Source of the DNA: Gordonia westfalica
GTDB taxonomy: Bacteria; Actinomycetota; Actinomycetes; Mycobacteriales; Mycobacteriaceae
Direction: 5' to 3'
Length of the DNA stretch: 64,000 bases
NCBI RefSeq assembly: GCF_900105725.1
Contig: NZ_FNLM01000034.1
Coordinates: 186,001 to 250,000, forward strand
Both the position numbers and the translations under genes were made by a program. Below the pieces are notes generated by a model. That model saw only the letters and a list, made by a program, of their open reading frames with translations. It was not told where the DNA came from and made no database searches. This document shows, in pieces, positions 52,410 to 60,608 of the stretch (position 1 is its first letter; each line of letters starts with the position of its first letter).

Positions 52410-53491
52410 CCGAGACGACCACCCATCCCGCTGTTGTCGGCAAGCTCTCGACCCTGGACCGGTTCCTGCCGGTGTGGATCGGTGTGGCGATGGTCGCCGG
52501 CCTGCTCCTGGGCCGGATGATCCCCGGCCTCGGTGACGCACTCGGGGCCGTCGAACTCGACGGCATCTCCCTGCCGATCGCGCTCGGTCTGCTGATCATG
52601 ATGTACCCGGTCCTCGCGAAGGTGCGCTACGACCGCCTCGACACCGTCACCGGCGACCGCAAACTCCTCCTCGGCTCCCTGCTGCTGAACTGGGTCCTCG
52701 GCCCGGCGCTGATGTTCGCGCTCGCCTGGATCTTCCTGCCCGACCTGCCCGAATACCGGACCGGTCTGATCATCGTCGGCCTCGCGCGCTGCATCGCGAT
52801 GGTCATCATCTGGAACGACCTCGCCTGCGGCGACCGCGAAGCGGCCGCCGTCCTGGTCGCGATCAACTCCGTCTTCCAGGTAATCATGTTCGCCGTCCTC
52901 GGCTGGTTCTACCTCTCGGTGCTGCCCGGCTGGCTGGGCCTCGAACAGACCACCATCGACACCTCACCGTGGCAGATCGCCAAGTCCGTACTGATCTTCC
53001 TCGGCATCCCGCTGCTCGCCGGGTTCCTCACCCGCCACTTCGGGGAGAAGGCCAAGGGCCGCGAGTGGTACGAGGAGCGGTTCCTGCCGAAGATCGGCCC
53101 CTGGGCGCTCTACGGCCTGCTGTTCACCATCGTGATCCTCTTCGCGCTACAGGGCGACCAGATCACCTCGCAGCCACTCGATGTCGTCCGGATCGCGATC
53201 CCGCTGCTCGCGTACTTCGCGATCATGTGGGGCGGCGGCTACGCACTCGGCGCCGCAATGGGACTGGGCTACGAGCGCACCACCACCCTCGCGTTCACCG
53301 CCGCGGGCAACAACTTCGAGCTCGCCATCGCGGTCGCCATCGCCACCTACGGCGTCACCTCCGGCCAGGCCCTCGCCGGGGTCGTCGGACCGCTGATCGA
53401 GGTCCCCGTCCTCGTCGGCCTGGTCTACGTCTCCCTCGCGCTACGCAAACGCTTCAACCGCACGGACTCTCCCGCACCCATCGCTTCGTGA
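52406..53491 (+). CDS. acr3: Acr3 arsenite efflux permease
   Basis: A 361-residue protein with ten membrane helices. C129 in GLARCIAMVIIWN is the conserved Cys needed for arsenite transport in Acr3, and NNFELAIAVAIATYG is the second hallmark. It begins at GTG 52406, overlapping arsR by four bases. It exports As(III), with or without the ArsA ATPase. Confidence 0.93.
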   Translation: MTETTTHPAVVGKLSTLDRFLPVWIGVAMVAGLLLGRMIPGLGDALGAVELDGISLPIALGLLIMMYPVLAKVRYDRLDTVTGDRKLLLGSLLLNWVLGPALMFALAWIFLPDLPEYRTGLIIVGLARCIAMVIIWNDLACGDREAAAVLVAINSVFQVIMFAVLGWFYLSVLPGWLGLEQTTIDTSPWQIAKSVLIFLGIPLLAGFLTRHFGEKAKGREWYEERFLPKIGPWALYGLLFTIVILFALQGDQITSQPLDVVRIAIPLLAYFAIMWGGGYALGAAMGLGYERTTTLAFTAAGNNFELAIAVAIATYGVTSGQALAGVVGPLIEVPVLVGLVYVSLALRKRFNRTDSPAPIAS

Positions 53492-53514
53492 CCCGAGAAG
53501 GCCAGGAGACGAAC

Positions 53515-54174
53515 ATGTCCCAGCATGTCGACCGCCATCAGTCCGAACTACTCGTCCCCGAGGCGGTCCTGCGGCGGGCCGCCGAGCATCTCGCCGGCAG
53601 ATACGTCGGGGTCTTCTCCCCGGAAACGGTGGAGCGGACGGTGTTCGAGTCGTACGCCGCGCTCCGCGAGACCGCCACGGTGCACACCCATCTGACGGCG
53701 CTCGCGCCCAGGCTGGCCGCCGAACGCCTCACCGCCCGCGCCCACACCGACGGTTCCGTGGTGAAGACGGCGCCCGAGGTGCTGTTCGTCTGCGCCCACA
53801 ACACCGGCCGCTCGCAGATGGCGGCGGCGCTGCTCGACCACCACAGCGGCGGCCGTGTCCACGTCCATTCGGCGGGCTCGGCCCCGACCGGCGGGATCGA
53901 TCCCGCCGTCCTCGCGGTGATGGCCGAAACCGGAATCGACCTGGCCGCCGCGTATCCCAAGCCGCTGACCGACGAGGTCGTCGCCGTCGCCGACGTGGTG
54001 GTCACCCTGGGCTGCGGCGACGCCTGCCCGGTCCATCCGGGCACACGGTATCTCGACTGGTCGGTACCCGACCCGGAAGGGCAATCGCCGCACATGGTGC
54101 GCGCGATCCGCGACGAGATCGATATTCGTGTCCGCGGCCTGCTCACCGAACTCACCACCACCACCCAGGCCTGA
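53515..54174 (+). CDS. arsC: arsenate reductase (ArsC-type) with N-terminal three-helix domain
   Basis: A 219-residue protein. Residues 1-75 form the three-helix bundle (LRRAAEHLAGRYVGVFSPETVERTVFESY) often fused to arsenate-mycothiol transferases in actinobacteria. The catalytic domain has FVCAHNTGRSQMA and the GCGDACPVHPG motif. AGGAGACGA precedes the ATG at 53515. It is the second of three ArsC proteins and lies in the acr3 operon. Confidence 0.88.
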   Translation: MSQHVDRHQSELLVPEAVLRRAAEHLAGRYVGVFSPETVERTVFESYAALRETATVHTHLTALAPRLAAERLTARAHTDGSVVKTAPEVLFVCAHNTGRSQMAAALLDHHSGGRVHVHSAGSAPTGGIDPAVLAVMAETGIDLAAAYPKPLTDEVVAVADVVVTLGCGDACPVHPGTRYLDWSVPDPEGQSPHMVRAIRDEIDIRVRGLLTELTTTTQA

Positions 54175-54201
54175 CCCCTCCATCTTCCCGAAAGGTTCTC
54201 G

Positions 54202-54633
54202 ATGACCACCGATTCCCCGAACGCCACTCCGTCGGTCCTGTTCGTCTGCGTGCACAACGCCGGCCGCTCCCAGATGGCCGCCGGATTCCTCACCGCGCTG
54301 GCCGGTGACCGGATCGAGGTCCGCTCCGCGGGCAGCGCCCCGGCCGACCAGGTCAACCCCGCCGCGACCCTGGCGATGGCCGAGGTCGGCATCGACATCT
54401 CGACGCAGTCCCCGAAGATCCTCACCGTGGACGCGGTACAGGCCTCCGACGTGGTGATCACGATGGGCTGCGGCGACACGTGCCCGGTCTTCCCCGGAAA
54501 GTCCTACCGCGACTGGGTTCTCGAGGATCCGGCCGGTCAGGGTGTCGACGCGGTCCGCCCGATTCGTGACGAGATCAAGGCGAAGGTCGAGGCGCTGATC
54601 GCAGAACTGACCGCCGAGCCCGCCCGTTCCTGA
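54202..54633 (+). CDS. arsC: arsenate reductase ArsC, low-molecular-weight phosphatase type
   Basis: A 143-residue protein with [13 protein letters not shown] (nucleophile Cys and Arg) and [13 protein letters not shown]. It is related to the previous protein but lacks its N-terminal domain. The ATG follows GAAAGG. The following gene is a thioredoxin reductase, which may supply electrons. Confidence 0.88.
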   Translation: MTTDSPNATPSVLFVCVHNAGRSQMAAGFLTALAGDRIEVRSAGSAPADQVNPAATLAMAEVGIDISTQSPKILTVDAVQASDVVITMGCGDTCPVFPGKSYRDWVLEDPAGQGVDAVRPIRDEIKAKVEALIAELTAEPARS

Positions 54634-54685
54634 CCGACAACGTCCACCTCTTCGCCCCTGCGGGGGCCGCACGGAAGGCTCCTCA

Positions 54686-55669
54686 TTGAGTACTGACGCG
54701 ACCATCCACGACCTGATCATCGTCGGCTCCGGACCCGCCGGATACACGGCCGGCGTCTACGCCGCCCGCGCGGAGCTCGAGCCCCTGCTCTTCGAGGGCA
54801 CCCAGTTCGGCGGCTCGCTGATGACCACCACCGAGGTGGAGAACTTCCCCGGCTTCCGCGAGGGCATCATGGGCCCGGATCTCATGGACGAGATGCGCGA
54901 GCAGGCCAAGCGTTTCGGCGCGGACATCCGCACCGAGGACGTCGAGGAGATCGAGCTGGACGGCCCGGTCAAGAAGGTCGTCGCGAACGGTGAGACGTAC
55001 TACGCCCGCGCCGTCATTCTTGCGATGGGTGCCGCTGCCCGCTACCTCGGTATCCCGGGGGAGGAGAAGCTCCTCGGCCGCGGCGTCAGCGCCTGCGCCA
55101 CCTGCGACGGCTTCTTCTTCCGCGACCAGGACATCGTCGTGGTCGGCGGCGGCGACTCCGCGATGGAGGAGGCCACCTTCCTGACCAAGTTCGCCCGCAG
55201 CGTCACCCTCGTGCACCGCCGCGAGGAGTTCCGCGCGTCCCGGATCATGCTCGAGCGCGCCAAGGCGAACGAGAAGATCCGCTTCGTCACCAACGCCGAG
55301 CCGGTCGAGGTGCCGGGTGAGAACAGCGTCACCGGCCTGGTGGTCCGCGACACGGTCACCGGCGAGCGGTCCACGCTCGACGTCACCGGCATGTTCGTCG
55401 CCATCGGCCACGACCCGCGCAGCGAGCTCGTCAAGGGCCAGGTCGACGTCGACGCCGCCGGCTACGTCCAGGTGCAGTCGCCGACCACCGCCACCTCCAC
55501 CGAGGGTGTCTTCGCGGCCGGCGACCTGGTCGACCACACCTACCGTCAGGCCATCACCGCGGCCGGCACCGGCTGTGCCGCCGCGATCGACGCCGAGCGC
55601 TGGCTGGCCGACCAGGGGGAGATCACCGAGAACACCCTCGCCGCCGCGGGCGAGCCCGTCACCGTCTGA
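54686..55669 (+). CDS. trxB: thioredoxin-disulfide reductase
   Basis: A 327-residue FAD and NADPH enzyme: FAD site [19 protein letters not shown], redox pair in [15 protein letters not shown] site [15 protein letters not shown] and the FAD-contact [13 protein letters not shown]. It begins at TTG 54686. In arsenic operons a copy of trxB (also called arsT) recycles the thiol that re-reduces ArsC. No thioredoxin gene is next to it. Compared with chromosomal TrxB it is full length. Confidence 0.9.
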   Translation: MSTDATIHDLIIVGSGPAGYTAGVYAARAELEPLLFEGTQFGGSLMTTTEVENFPGFREGIMGPDLMDEMREQAKRFGADIRTEDVEEIELDGPVKKVVANGETYYARAVILAMGAAARYLGIPGEEKLLGRGVSACATCDGFFFRDQDIVVVGGGDSAMEEATFLTKFARSVTLVHRREEFRASRIMLERAKANEKIRFVTNAEPVEVPGENSVTGLVVRDTVTGERSTLDVTGMFVAIGHDPRSELVKGQVDVDAAGYVQVQSPTTATSTEGVFAAGDLVDHTYRQAITAAGTGCAAAIDAERWLADQGEITENTLAAAGEPVTV

Positions 55670-55671
55670 GC

Positions 55672-56733
55672 ATGATGCAGCAGCGATCGGTGACCGACAT
55701 GGATGTGGTCGTGATCGGTGGCGGACAGGCCGGGCTCGCCGCGGGCTACTACCTGCGGCGAGCCGGGCACCGGTTCGTGATCCTCGACGACCAACCGGTA
55801 CCCGGCGGGGCATGGCCACACACGTGGCCGTCGCTGCGGCTGTTCTCCCCGGCGGAGTTCGCGGCCCTGCCGGGATGGCCGATGCCGCCGTGGCCGGACG
55901 GTTTCCCGCCCGCCTCGCACGTGGTCGACTACTTCACCGCCTACGAGGAGCGCTACGACCTGCCGATCAAGCGGCCCGTCCGGGTCACCGGTGTGGACCG
56001 CGACGGGCAGCACCTCGCCGTCACCACGAACCAACGGATCTGGCGGGCCCGGCGGGTGATCAGCGCGACCGGCACCTGGCAGCAACCGTTCTGGCCGCTG
56101 TACCCGGGTGCGCGGGAGTTCACCGGCCGCCAACTCCACACGGTCGACTACCGGCAACCGTCGGACTTCGCTGGCGCCCGGGTGGTGATCGTCGGTGGCG
56201 GCAACTCCGCCGCCCAGCTCGTCGCCGAAATCTCCACCGTGGCCACCACCACGTGGGTGACGACCCGGCCACCCCGCTTCCTCGCCGACGACGTCGACGG
56301 GCGGGTGCTGTTCCAGGTCGCATCCGAGCGCGCCGCGGCGATCGCCGCCGGGAAACCCGATCCCGGCGGACCGGCTTCCCTCGGCGACATCGTCATGGTG
56401 CCCGAGGTGCGTGAGGCCCGCGATCGTGGTGTCCTGCAGGCGCTACCGATGTTCGACCGTCTCACCCGAGACGGCGTCGCCTGGGGAAACACGGTTCAGC
56501 ACGCCGATGTCATTGTGTGGGCCACCGGCTTTCGGCCCGCGCTGGCCCACCTGCGTCCGCTGCGGTTGCGCGAGCACGACGGCACGATCGCCGTCTCGGG
56601 CACGAAGGCGCTCAAGGAGCCCCGCCTGCACCTGCTCGGCTACGGGGACTGGACCGGCCCCGGCTCGGCGACCATCCTCGGCGTCGGACGCACTGCCAAA
56701 GCTGCAGTCGCCCAACTCGACCTCGACGACTGA
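55672..56733 (+). CDS. arsO: ArsO-like flavin monooxygenase
   Basis: A 353-residue protein. FAD site VVIGGGQAGLAAGYYLRRAG, NADPH site VIVGGGNSAAQLVAEI and the FxGxxxHxxxY-like FTGRQLHTVDY are typical of the class B flavin monooxygenase family. ArsO members are common at the end of actinobacterial ars operons; the reaction in resistance is not settled. Its start is 2 bases after trxB. Confidence 0.82.
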   Translation: MMQQRSVTDMDVVVIGGGQAGLAAGYYLRRAGHRFVILDDQPVPGGAWPHTWPSLRLFSPAEFAALPGWPMPPWPDGFPPASHVVDYFTAYEERYDLPIKRPVRVTGVDRDGQHLAVTTNQRIWRARRVISATGTWQQPFWPLYPGAREFTGRQLHTVDYRQPSDFAGARVVIVGGGNSAAQLVAEISTVATTTWVTTRPPRFLADDVDGRVLFQVASERAAAIAAGKPDPGGPASLGDIVMVPEVREARDRGVLQALPMFDRLTRDGVAWGNTVQHADVIVWATGFRPALAHLRPLRLREHDGTIAVSGTKALKEPRLHLLGYGDWTGPGSATILGVGRTAKAAVAQLDLDD

Positions 56734-56830
56734 CCACACTCGTCCGATAAGGGACCGGCGACGAGCGCGCCCACGTTCACCCGGACGCTTCCGCGGTGTG
56801 GGCGTTGCGCAAGGTGCTCGGGTATGCGGG

Positions 56831-57334
56831 TCATGGTGAGTGGTCCTCGTTGGATTCGAGGAGCAATGCGCCGATGACGAGGACGACGCCGCAGGTGATG
56901 TAGGTGTCGGCGATATTGAAGGTGGCGAACCATCCGGTGTGGAAGTAGTCGGTGACCTTGCCGTCGAGAAGACGGTCGATGACGTTGGCGGCGGCGCCGG
57001 CGACGATCGCGGCGAGCCCGACGGTCTGGATCGGGTGACTGTCCGGTGCGGTACGCCACGCGAACACACTGATCGTGGCGGTGATGGCCGCGGTGGCGGC
57101 AAGAACGACGGCGGTGGGGAGTTGGTCGCCGAGACTGAAAGCGACCCCGGTGTTGTAGGTCAGGCGCAGTTGCAGCAGGCCGAGATCGACGGTCCGACCC
57201 CAGGAAAGAGTGTCGCGTGCAATCGGATCGACGACCAGCGCGATCGCAGCTAAGGCGACGGCGACCGCGACGAGGGTGCGGCGGCCGCGGCGCCACCTGG
57301 CTGAGGTCGAGGTGGTGGGCTCGGCGTAGGTCAT
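56831..57334 (-). CDS. lspA: lipoprotein signal peptidase (LspA), metal-island copy
   Basis: A 167-residue protein with four membrane helices. The catalytic Asp residues are in NVIDR and FNIADTYI, and NTGVAFSL is the usual inner motif. LspA copies are often found beside heavy-metal ATPases (pbrB/C-like in Pb/Cd resistance). Its start overlaps the ATPase stop by four bases (ATGA), so it is translated with it. It probably processes a lipoprotein or affects metal sequestration. Confidence 0.87.
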   Translation of the reverse strand: MTYAEPTTSTSARWRRGRRTLVAVAVALAAIALVVDPIARDTLSWGRTVDLGLLQLRLTYNTGVAFSLGDQLPTAVVLAATAAITATISVFAWRTAPDSHPIQTVGLAAIVAGAAANVIDRLLDGKVTDYFHTGWFATFNIADTYITCGVVLVIGALLLESNEDHSP

Positions 57335-59289
57335 GACCGAGTCCCGGCGATCGGTTCGCGCGTGATCGCCGAGGGTGTCGCTGCGGTGAGGGTTCGGGCG
57401 CGTCCGGCGCGGACGCCGTTGGCGATGACGACGATCTCGGCGACTTCGTGGACGAGGACGACCGCGGCCAGGCCGAGGACACCGAACAGGGCCAGCGGCA
57501 TCAAGACGGTGATGATCGCCAGGGACAGGCCGACGTTCTGCAGCATGATCGTCCGAGACCGGCGCGCGTGGTGCAGCGCCTGAGGTAGGTGGCGCAGGTC
57601 CTCGCCCATCAGAGCGACGTCGGCAGTCTCGATCGCCACGTCGGTTCCTATTGCGCCCATCGCGATACCGAGGTCTGCGGTGGCGAGGGCGGGGGCGTCA
57701 TTTACTCCGTCGCCGACCATCGCGGTCGGTCGCGCAGCGCGGAGGGTTCCGACGATGCGGGCCTTGTCCTCGGGGCGCAGGTCGGCGTGCACTTCGTCGA
57801 TGCCGACGTCGGCGGCCAGGGCGCGGGCGGTGCGGTCGTTGTCGCCGGTGAGCATCGCGACCTGGTAGCCGTCGCGGCGCAGGCCGGCGATCACCTCGTG
57901 TGCCTCGGGGCGGAGTTCATCGCGGACGGCGACCGCCCCAATCACGGTTCCGGCGCGCTCGATCAGGACCGCGGTGGCGCCGGCACGCTGCATCCGTTCG
58001 ATGTCGGCGGTGAGGGGGCCGGGGTCGATCCAGCCGGGTCGACCGAGCCGAACCGGTGCGCCGTCGATGCGGCCGGTCAGGCCCGCGCCGGTCACGGCAT
58101 CGACATCGTCGGCGGGCACGTAGTGGCCGACGGCGGCGAGAATCGCTCGGGCCAGCGGGTGTTCGCTGCGGGCCTCCAACGCCGCGGCCACCGCGAGGAC
58201 GTCGCCGCGGGTGGCGCCGTTAGCGGCGGCGACGTCGATCACGACGGGCTGGTTGCGGGTGAGAGTGCCGGTCTTGTCCAGCGCGACGGTGCGGATGCGG
58301 CCGAGTGCTTCGAGGGCGGCACCGCCCTTGACCAGGACGCCGAGCTTGGACGCGGCGCCGATCGCGGCGACGACCGTCACGGGGATGGCAATCGCCAGCG
58401 CGCACGGTGAGGCGGCGACGAGCACGACGAGGGCGCGTTCGATCCACACCCGCGGATCACCGGCGAGGCTGCCGACTGCGGCGATGACCGCGGCCGCGAC
58501 CATCACGGCCGGGACAAGCGGCTTGGCTATCTTGTCGGCCAGGCGTTGCGCTTCGCCCTTGCGGGACTGCTCGGCCTCGACGATCCGCACGATCTTGGCC
58601 AGCGAGTTGTCTTGCGCGCCAGCGGTGACCTCGACCTCGAGGACTCCGGTGCCGTTGATCGACCCGGCGAACACCTCGTCGCCGGGACCGGCCTCGACGG
58701 GCACCGATTCGCCGGTGATCGCGGAGGTGTCCAGGGCGGTGCGTCCGGTGCGGATGACGCCGTCGGTCGCGATCCGCTCCCCGGGCTTGACGATCATGAT
58801 CTCGCCGAGAGCGAGCTCGGCCGGCGGGACGGTCTCCTCGCGGCCGCCGCGGAGCACCGTGGCGGTGTCCGGGACCAGGGACAACAGGGCCCGCAGGCCG
58901 CGGCGGGTGCGGGTGACCGCGTACTCCTCGAGCCCCTCGCTGATCGCGAACAGGAACGCGAGCATGGCGGCCTCGCCGACCTCGCCGAGCAGCACCGCTC
59001 CGACGGCGGCAATCGTCATCAGCGTGCCGACGCCGATCTTGCCCTTGGCCAGCCTCTTGAGCGTGGACGGGACGAACGTGTAACCCGCCACGATCAGCGC
59101 GGCCGCCTCGAACCCCACAGCGAGCGCATCGGCTCCGCCGGTCACGCGAACGATCAGCGCCGCGACCAGCAGCACGCCGGCCGCGGCGGCGGCGCGGATC
59201 TCGGTGATGTGCCAGAGCTTTTCGGGCTCGTGTTCTTCCTCGCCTTCGGGGCGGGGTTCGTCGTGGCCGCAGCCGCACGCGTCGCTCAT
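57331..59289 (-). CDS. P1B-type heavy-metal ATPase (Cd/Zn/Co/Pb class)
   Basis: A 652-residue ATPase. TGES at 192-195, the transmembrane metal motif SPC (294-296), the phosphorylated D338 in DKTGT and GDGVNDAPAL are all present, and the last helices contain HEVAEIVVIANG. The SPC motif points to the Zn/Co/Cd class rather than copper (CPC). The N-terminus has only a short Cys/His segment (ACGCGHDE), with no HMA domain. Its start overlaps the sensor gene by four bases. Operon: sensor, ATPase, lspA. Confidence 0.9.
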   Translation of the reverse strand: MSDACGCGHDEPRPEGEEEHEPEKLWHITEIRAAAAAGVLLVAALIVRVTGGADALAVGFEAAALIVAGYTFVPSTLKRLAKGKIGVGTLMTIAAVGAVLLGEVGEAAMLAFLFAISEGLEEYAVTRTRRGLRALLSLVPDTATVLRGGREETVPPAELALGEIMIVKPGERIATDGVIRTGRTALDTSAITGESVPVEAGPGDEVFAGSINGTGVLEVEVTAGAQDNSLAKIVRIVEAEQSRKGEAQRLADKIAKPLVPAVMVAAAVIAAVGSLAGDPRVWIERALVVLVAASPCALAIAIPVTVVAAIGAASKLGVLVKGGAALEALGRIRTVALDKTGTLTRNQPVVIDVAAANGATRGDVLAVAAALEARSEHPLARAILAAVGHYVPADDVDAVTGAGLTGRIDGAPVRLGRPGWIDPGPLTADIERMQRAGATAVLIERAGTVIGAVAVRDELRPEAHEVIAGLRRDGYQVAMLTGDNDRTARALAADVGIDEVHADLRPEDKARIVGTLRAARPTAMVGDGVNDAPALATADLGIAMGAIGTDVAIETADVALMGEDLRHLPQALHHARRSRTIMLQNVGLSLAIITVLMPLALFGVLGLAAVVLVHEVAEIVVIANGVRAGRARTLTAATPSAITREPIAGTRS

Positions 59290-59663
59290 GACTTCTCCTC
59301 GGCATCGGTGCCGTAGTTCGGGCACAACGCGACCGCGTTCCCGGTCGCCGCCAGCAGCGTCTCCGCCGAGGCGAGAAGATCCATCAACTCCGGCCGGGCC
59401 AGCGCATAGAACACCTGCCGCCCCTGCGGGCGGCCGGTCACCAGCCCGCAGTCCCGCAGACACGCCACATGCGCCGACACCGTCGACTGCGCCAACCCCA
59501 ACTCGCCGACCAGATCCGCCACCCGAGCCTCACCCGCAGCGAGGCGGCGCACGATCGCCAACCGGGTCCCGTCCGACAGGCTGTGGAACAACGCCACCGC
59601 CGCATCGAGGGTCGAGCCGGTACTCCCGGCTGTCAGGCAACCATCCGCACGATCAATCGTCAT
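59286..59663 (-). CDS. cmtR: CmtR-like Cd/Pb-sensing ArsR-family repressor
   Basis: A 125-residue winged-helix protein. The recognition helix carries HVACLRDCGLV, the C-x3-C pair that binds Cd(II) or Pb(II) in mycobacterial CmtR (C57, C61), and a third Cys occurs in ALCPNYG near the C-terminus, matching C102. It leads the operon with the P-type ATPase and lspA, so metal should switch on the pump. It is divergent from the Cys-rich peptide gene. Confidence 0.85.
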   Translation of the reverse strand: MTIDRADGCLTAGSTGSTLDAAVALFHSLSDGTRLAIVRRLAAGEARVADLVGELGLAQSTVSAHVACLRDCGLVTGRPQGRQVFYALARPELMDLLASAETLLAATGNAVALCPNYGTDAEEKS

Positions 59664-59722
59664 ACGGCGATGATAACCGATGAACTACGATGTTAGATGG
59701 GGGTTGGAGATCAGGTGAGGAC

Positions 59723-59830
59723 ATGGAGAACTGGCTGACGAATCTGCAGGCCTGGTGGACCTGTCAGGTAATGATGGCGAACGGAACATGTGAGATGTGC
59801 GCGTGCACGCCGATGACGGGCTGCTGCTAG
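59723..59830 (+). CDS. 35-residue Cys-rich peptide, possible metal-binding peptide
   Basis: GGTGAGGAC precedes an ATG at 59723, and the frame ends at TAG 59828-59830. The product begins MENWLTNLQAWWTCQVM and ends NGTCEMCACTPMTGCC: six Cys in 35 residues, with CEMCAC and CC. The spacing recalls small metallothioneins, though I know of no named family. It is divergent from the CmtR-like gene (59 bases between starts), so it may share its Cd/Pb control. The 3' end is copied in the tandem repeat downstream. Confidence 0.6.
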   Translation: MENWLTNLQAWWTCQVMMANGTCEMCACTPMTGCC

Positions 59831-60326
59831 GTCGCATGTTGCTTCGGCCGTGAACCCGCTCGTGTCGCCTTCGGTGCAGTGCTGCGCTGTGGGCGGAACG
59901 AGCGGGCATCTTTGCCCTCACTCGCGAGGTCACTGATCGGGTCGGTTTCCGCCAATTCGACATTTCGACGATGCTCGAACGCACGGTCCGCATACGCGGA
60001 CTGAGTGTCTGACGTCAGTGTCGCCGCAGCTCCGCCTGGCGGAGCGCCTCGACGAAACATGTGAGATGTGCGCGTGCACGCCGATGACGGGCTGCTGCTA
60101 GGTCGCATGTTGCTTCGGCCGTGAACCCGCTCGTGTCGCCTTCGGTGCAGTGCTGCGCTGTGGGCGGAACGAGCGGGCATCTTTGCCCTCACTCGCGAGG
60201 TCACTGATCGGGTCGGTTTCCGCCAATTCGACATTTCGACGATGCTCGAACGCACGGTCCGCATACGCGGACTGAGTGTCTGACGTCAGTGTCGCCGCAG
60301 CTCCGCCTGGCGGAGCGCCTCGACGA
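59785..60326. repeat. perfect 271-bp tandem direct duplication
   Basis: 59785-60055 and 60056-60326 are, as far as I can compare by eye, identical and directly adjacent. Each unit holds the last 45 bases of the Cys-rich peptide gene, the intergenic sequence and the last 41 bases of the thioredoxin-like gene. After duplication one full copy of each gene remains: the peptide gene at the left and the thioredoxin-like gene at the right. Identity means recent origin, or an assembly error. Confidence 0.88.
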
Positions 60327-60603
60327 GGTCGGGAACTGTCGGTGCTCCGGCGGGGCCGTTGGCGGTGTGGTAGACCCTGCAGGTCAGTCCCACCCCGGTG
60401 GTCGGCCCGAACGCGTCGACCCGGTCGATGCGGATGGTGGGCGATCCCGGAAACGCTTCGCGTTCTGCCTCGTCCTGGGTGTCGATCGCCCGGAGCACGA
60501 TCGGCGTTCCGGCGTTCCCGGTCGCGGCGAGGGCCTCGGCGATCTGGTCCCGGGCGATCTGCCAGTTGGGGCAGCCGTCGAAGTAGAGCAGCTCGATGTC
60601 CAC
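60286..60603 (-). CDS. thioredoxin-like (DF-family selenoprotein-like) protein
   Basis: A 105-residue protein starting at GTG 60603. VDIELLYFDGCPNWQIARDQ has a single Cys in DGCPNW where a thioredoxin CxxC would be, and FPGSPTIRIDRVD is the cis-Pro loop. Such proteins are common in mercury and arsenic islands of actinobacteria. It may bind or reduce metalloids. Its 3' 41 bases lie in the second copy of the tandem repeat. It ends the operon with the ArsR-acetyltransferase gene, overlapping none; the gap is 5 bases. Confidence 0.7.
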   Translation of the reverse strand: MDIELLYFDGCPNWQIARDQIAEALAATGNAGTPIVLRAIDTQDEAEREAFPGSPTIRIDRVDAFGPTTGVGLTCRVYHTANGPAGAPTVPDLVEALRQAELRRH

Positions 60604-60608
60604 GACGG

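Noticed and set aside
57331..59463. Upstream extension of the P-type ATPase to 59463
   Set aside because: It would overlap the CmtR-like gene by 180 bases with low-complexity sequence; the ATG at 59289 gives the usual ATGA overlap.
59827..60264. Minus-strand frame in the tandem repeat (present twice with an identical start)
   Set aside because: It is created by the duplication, has no ribosome binding site and is Arg/Ser-rich; the real features are the convergent gene ends.
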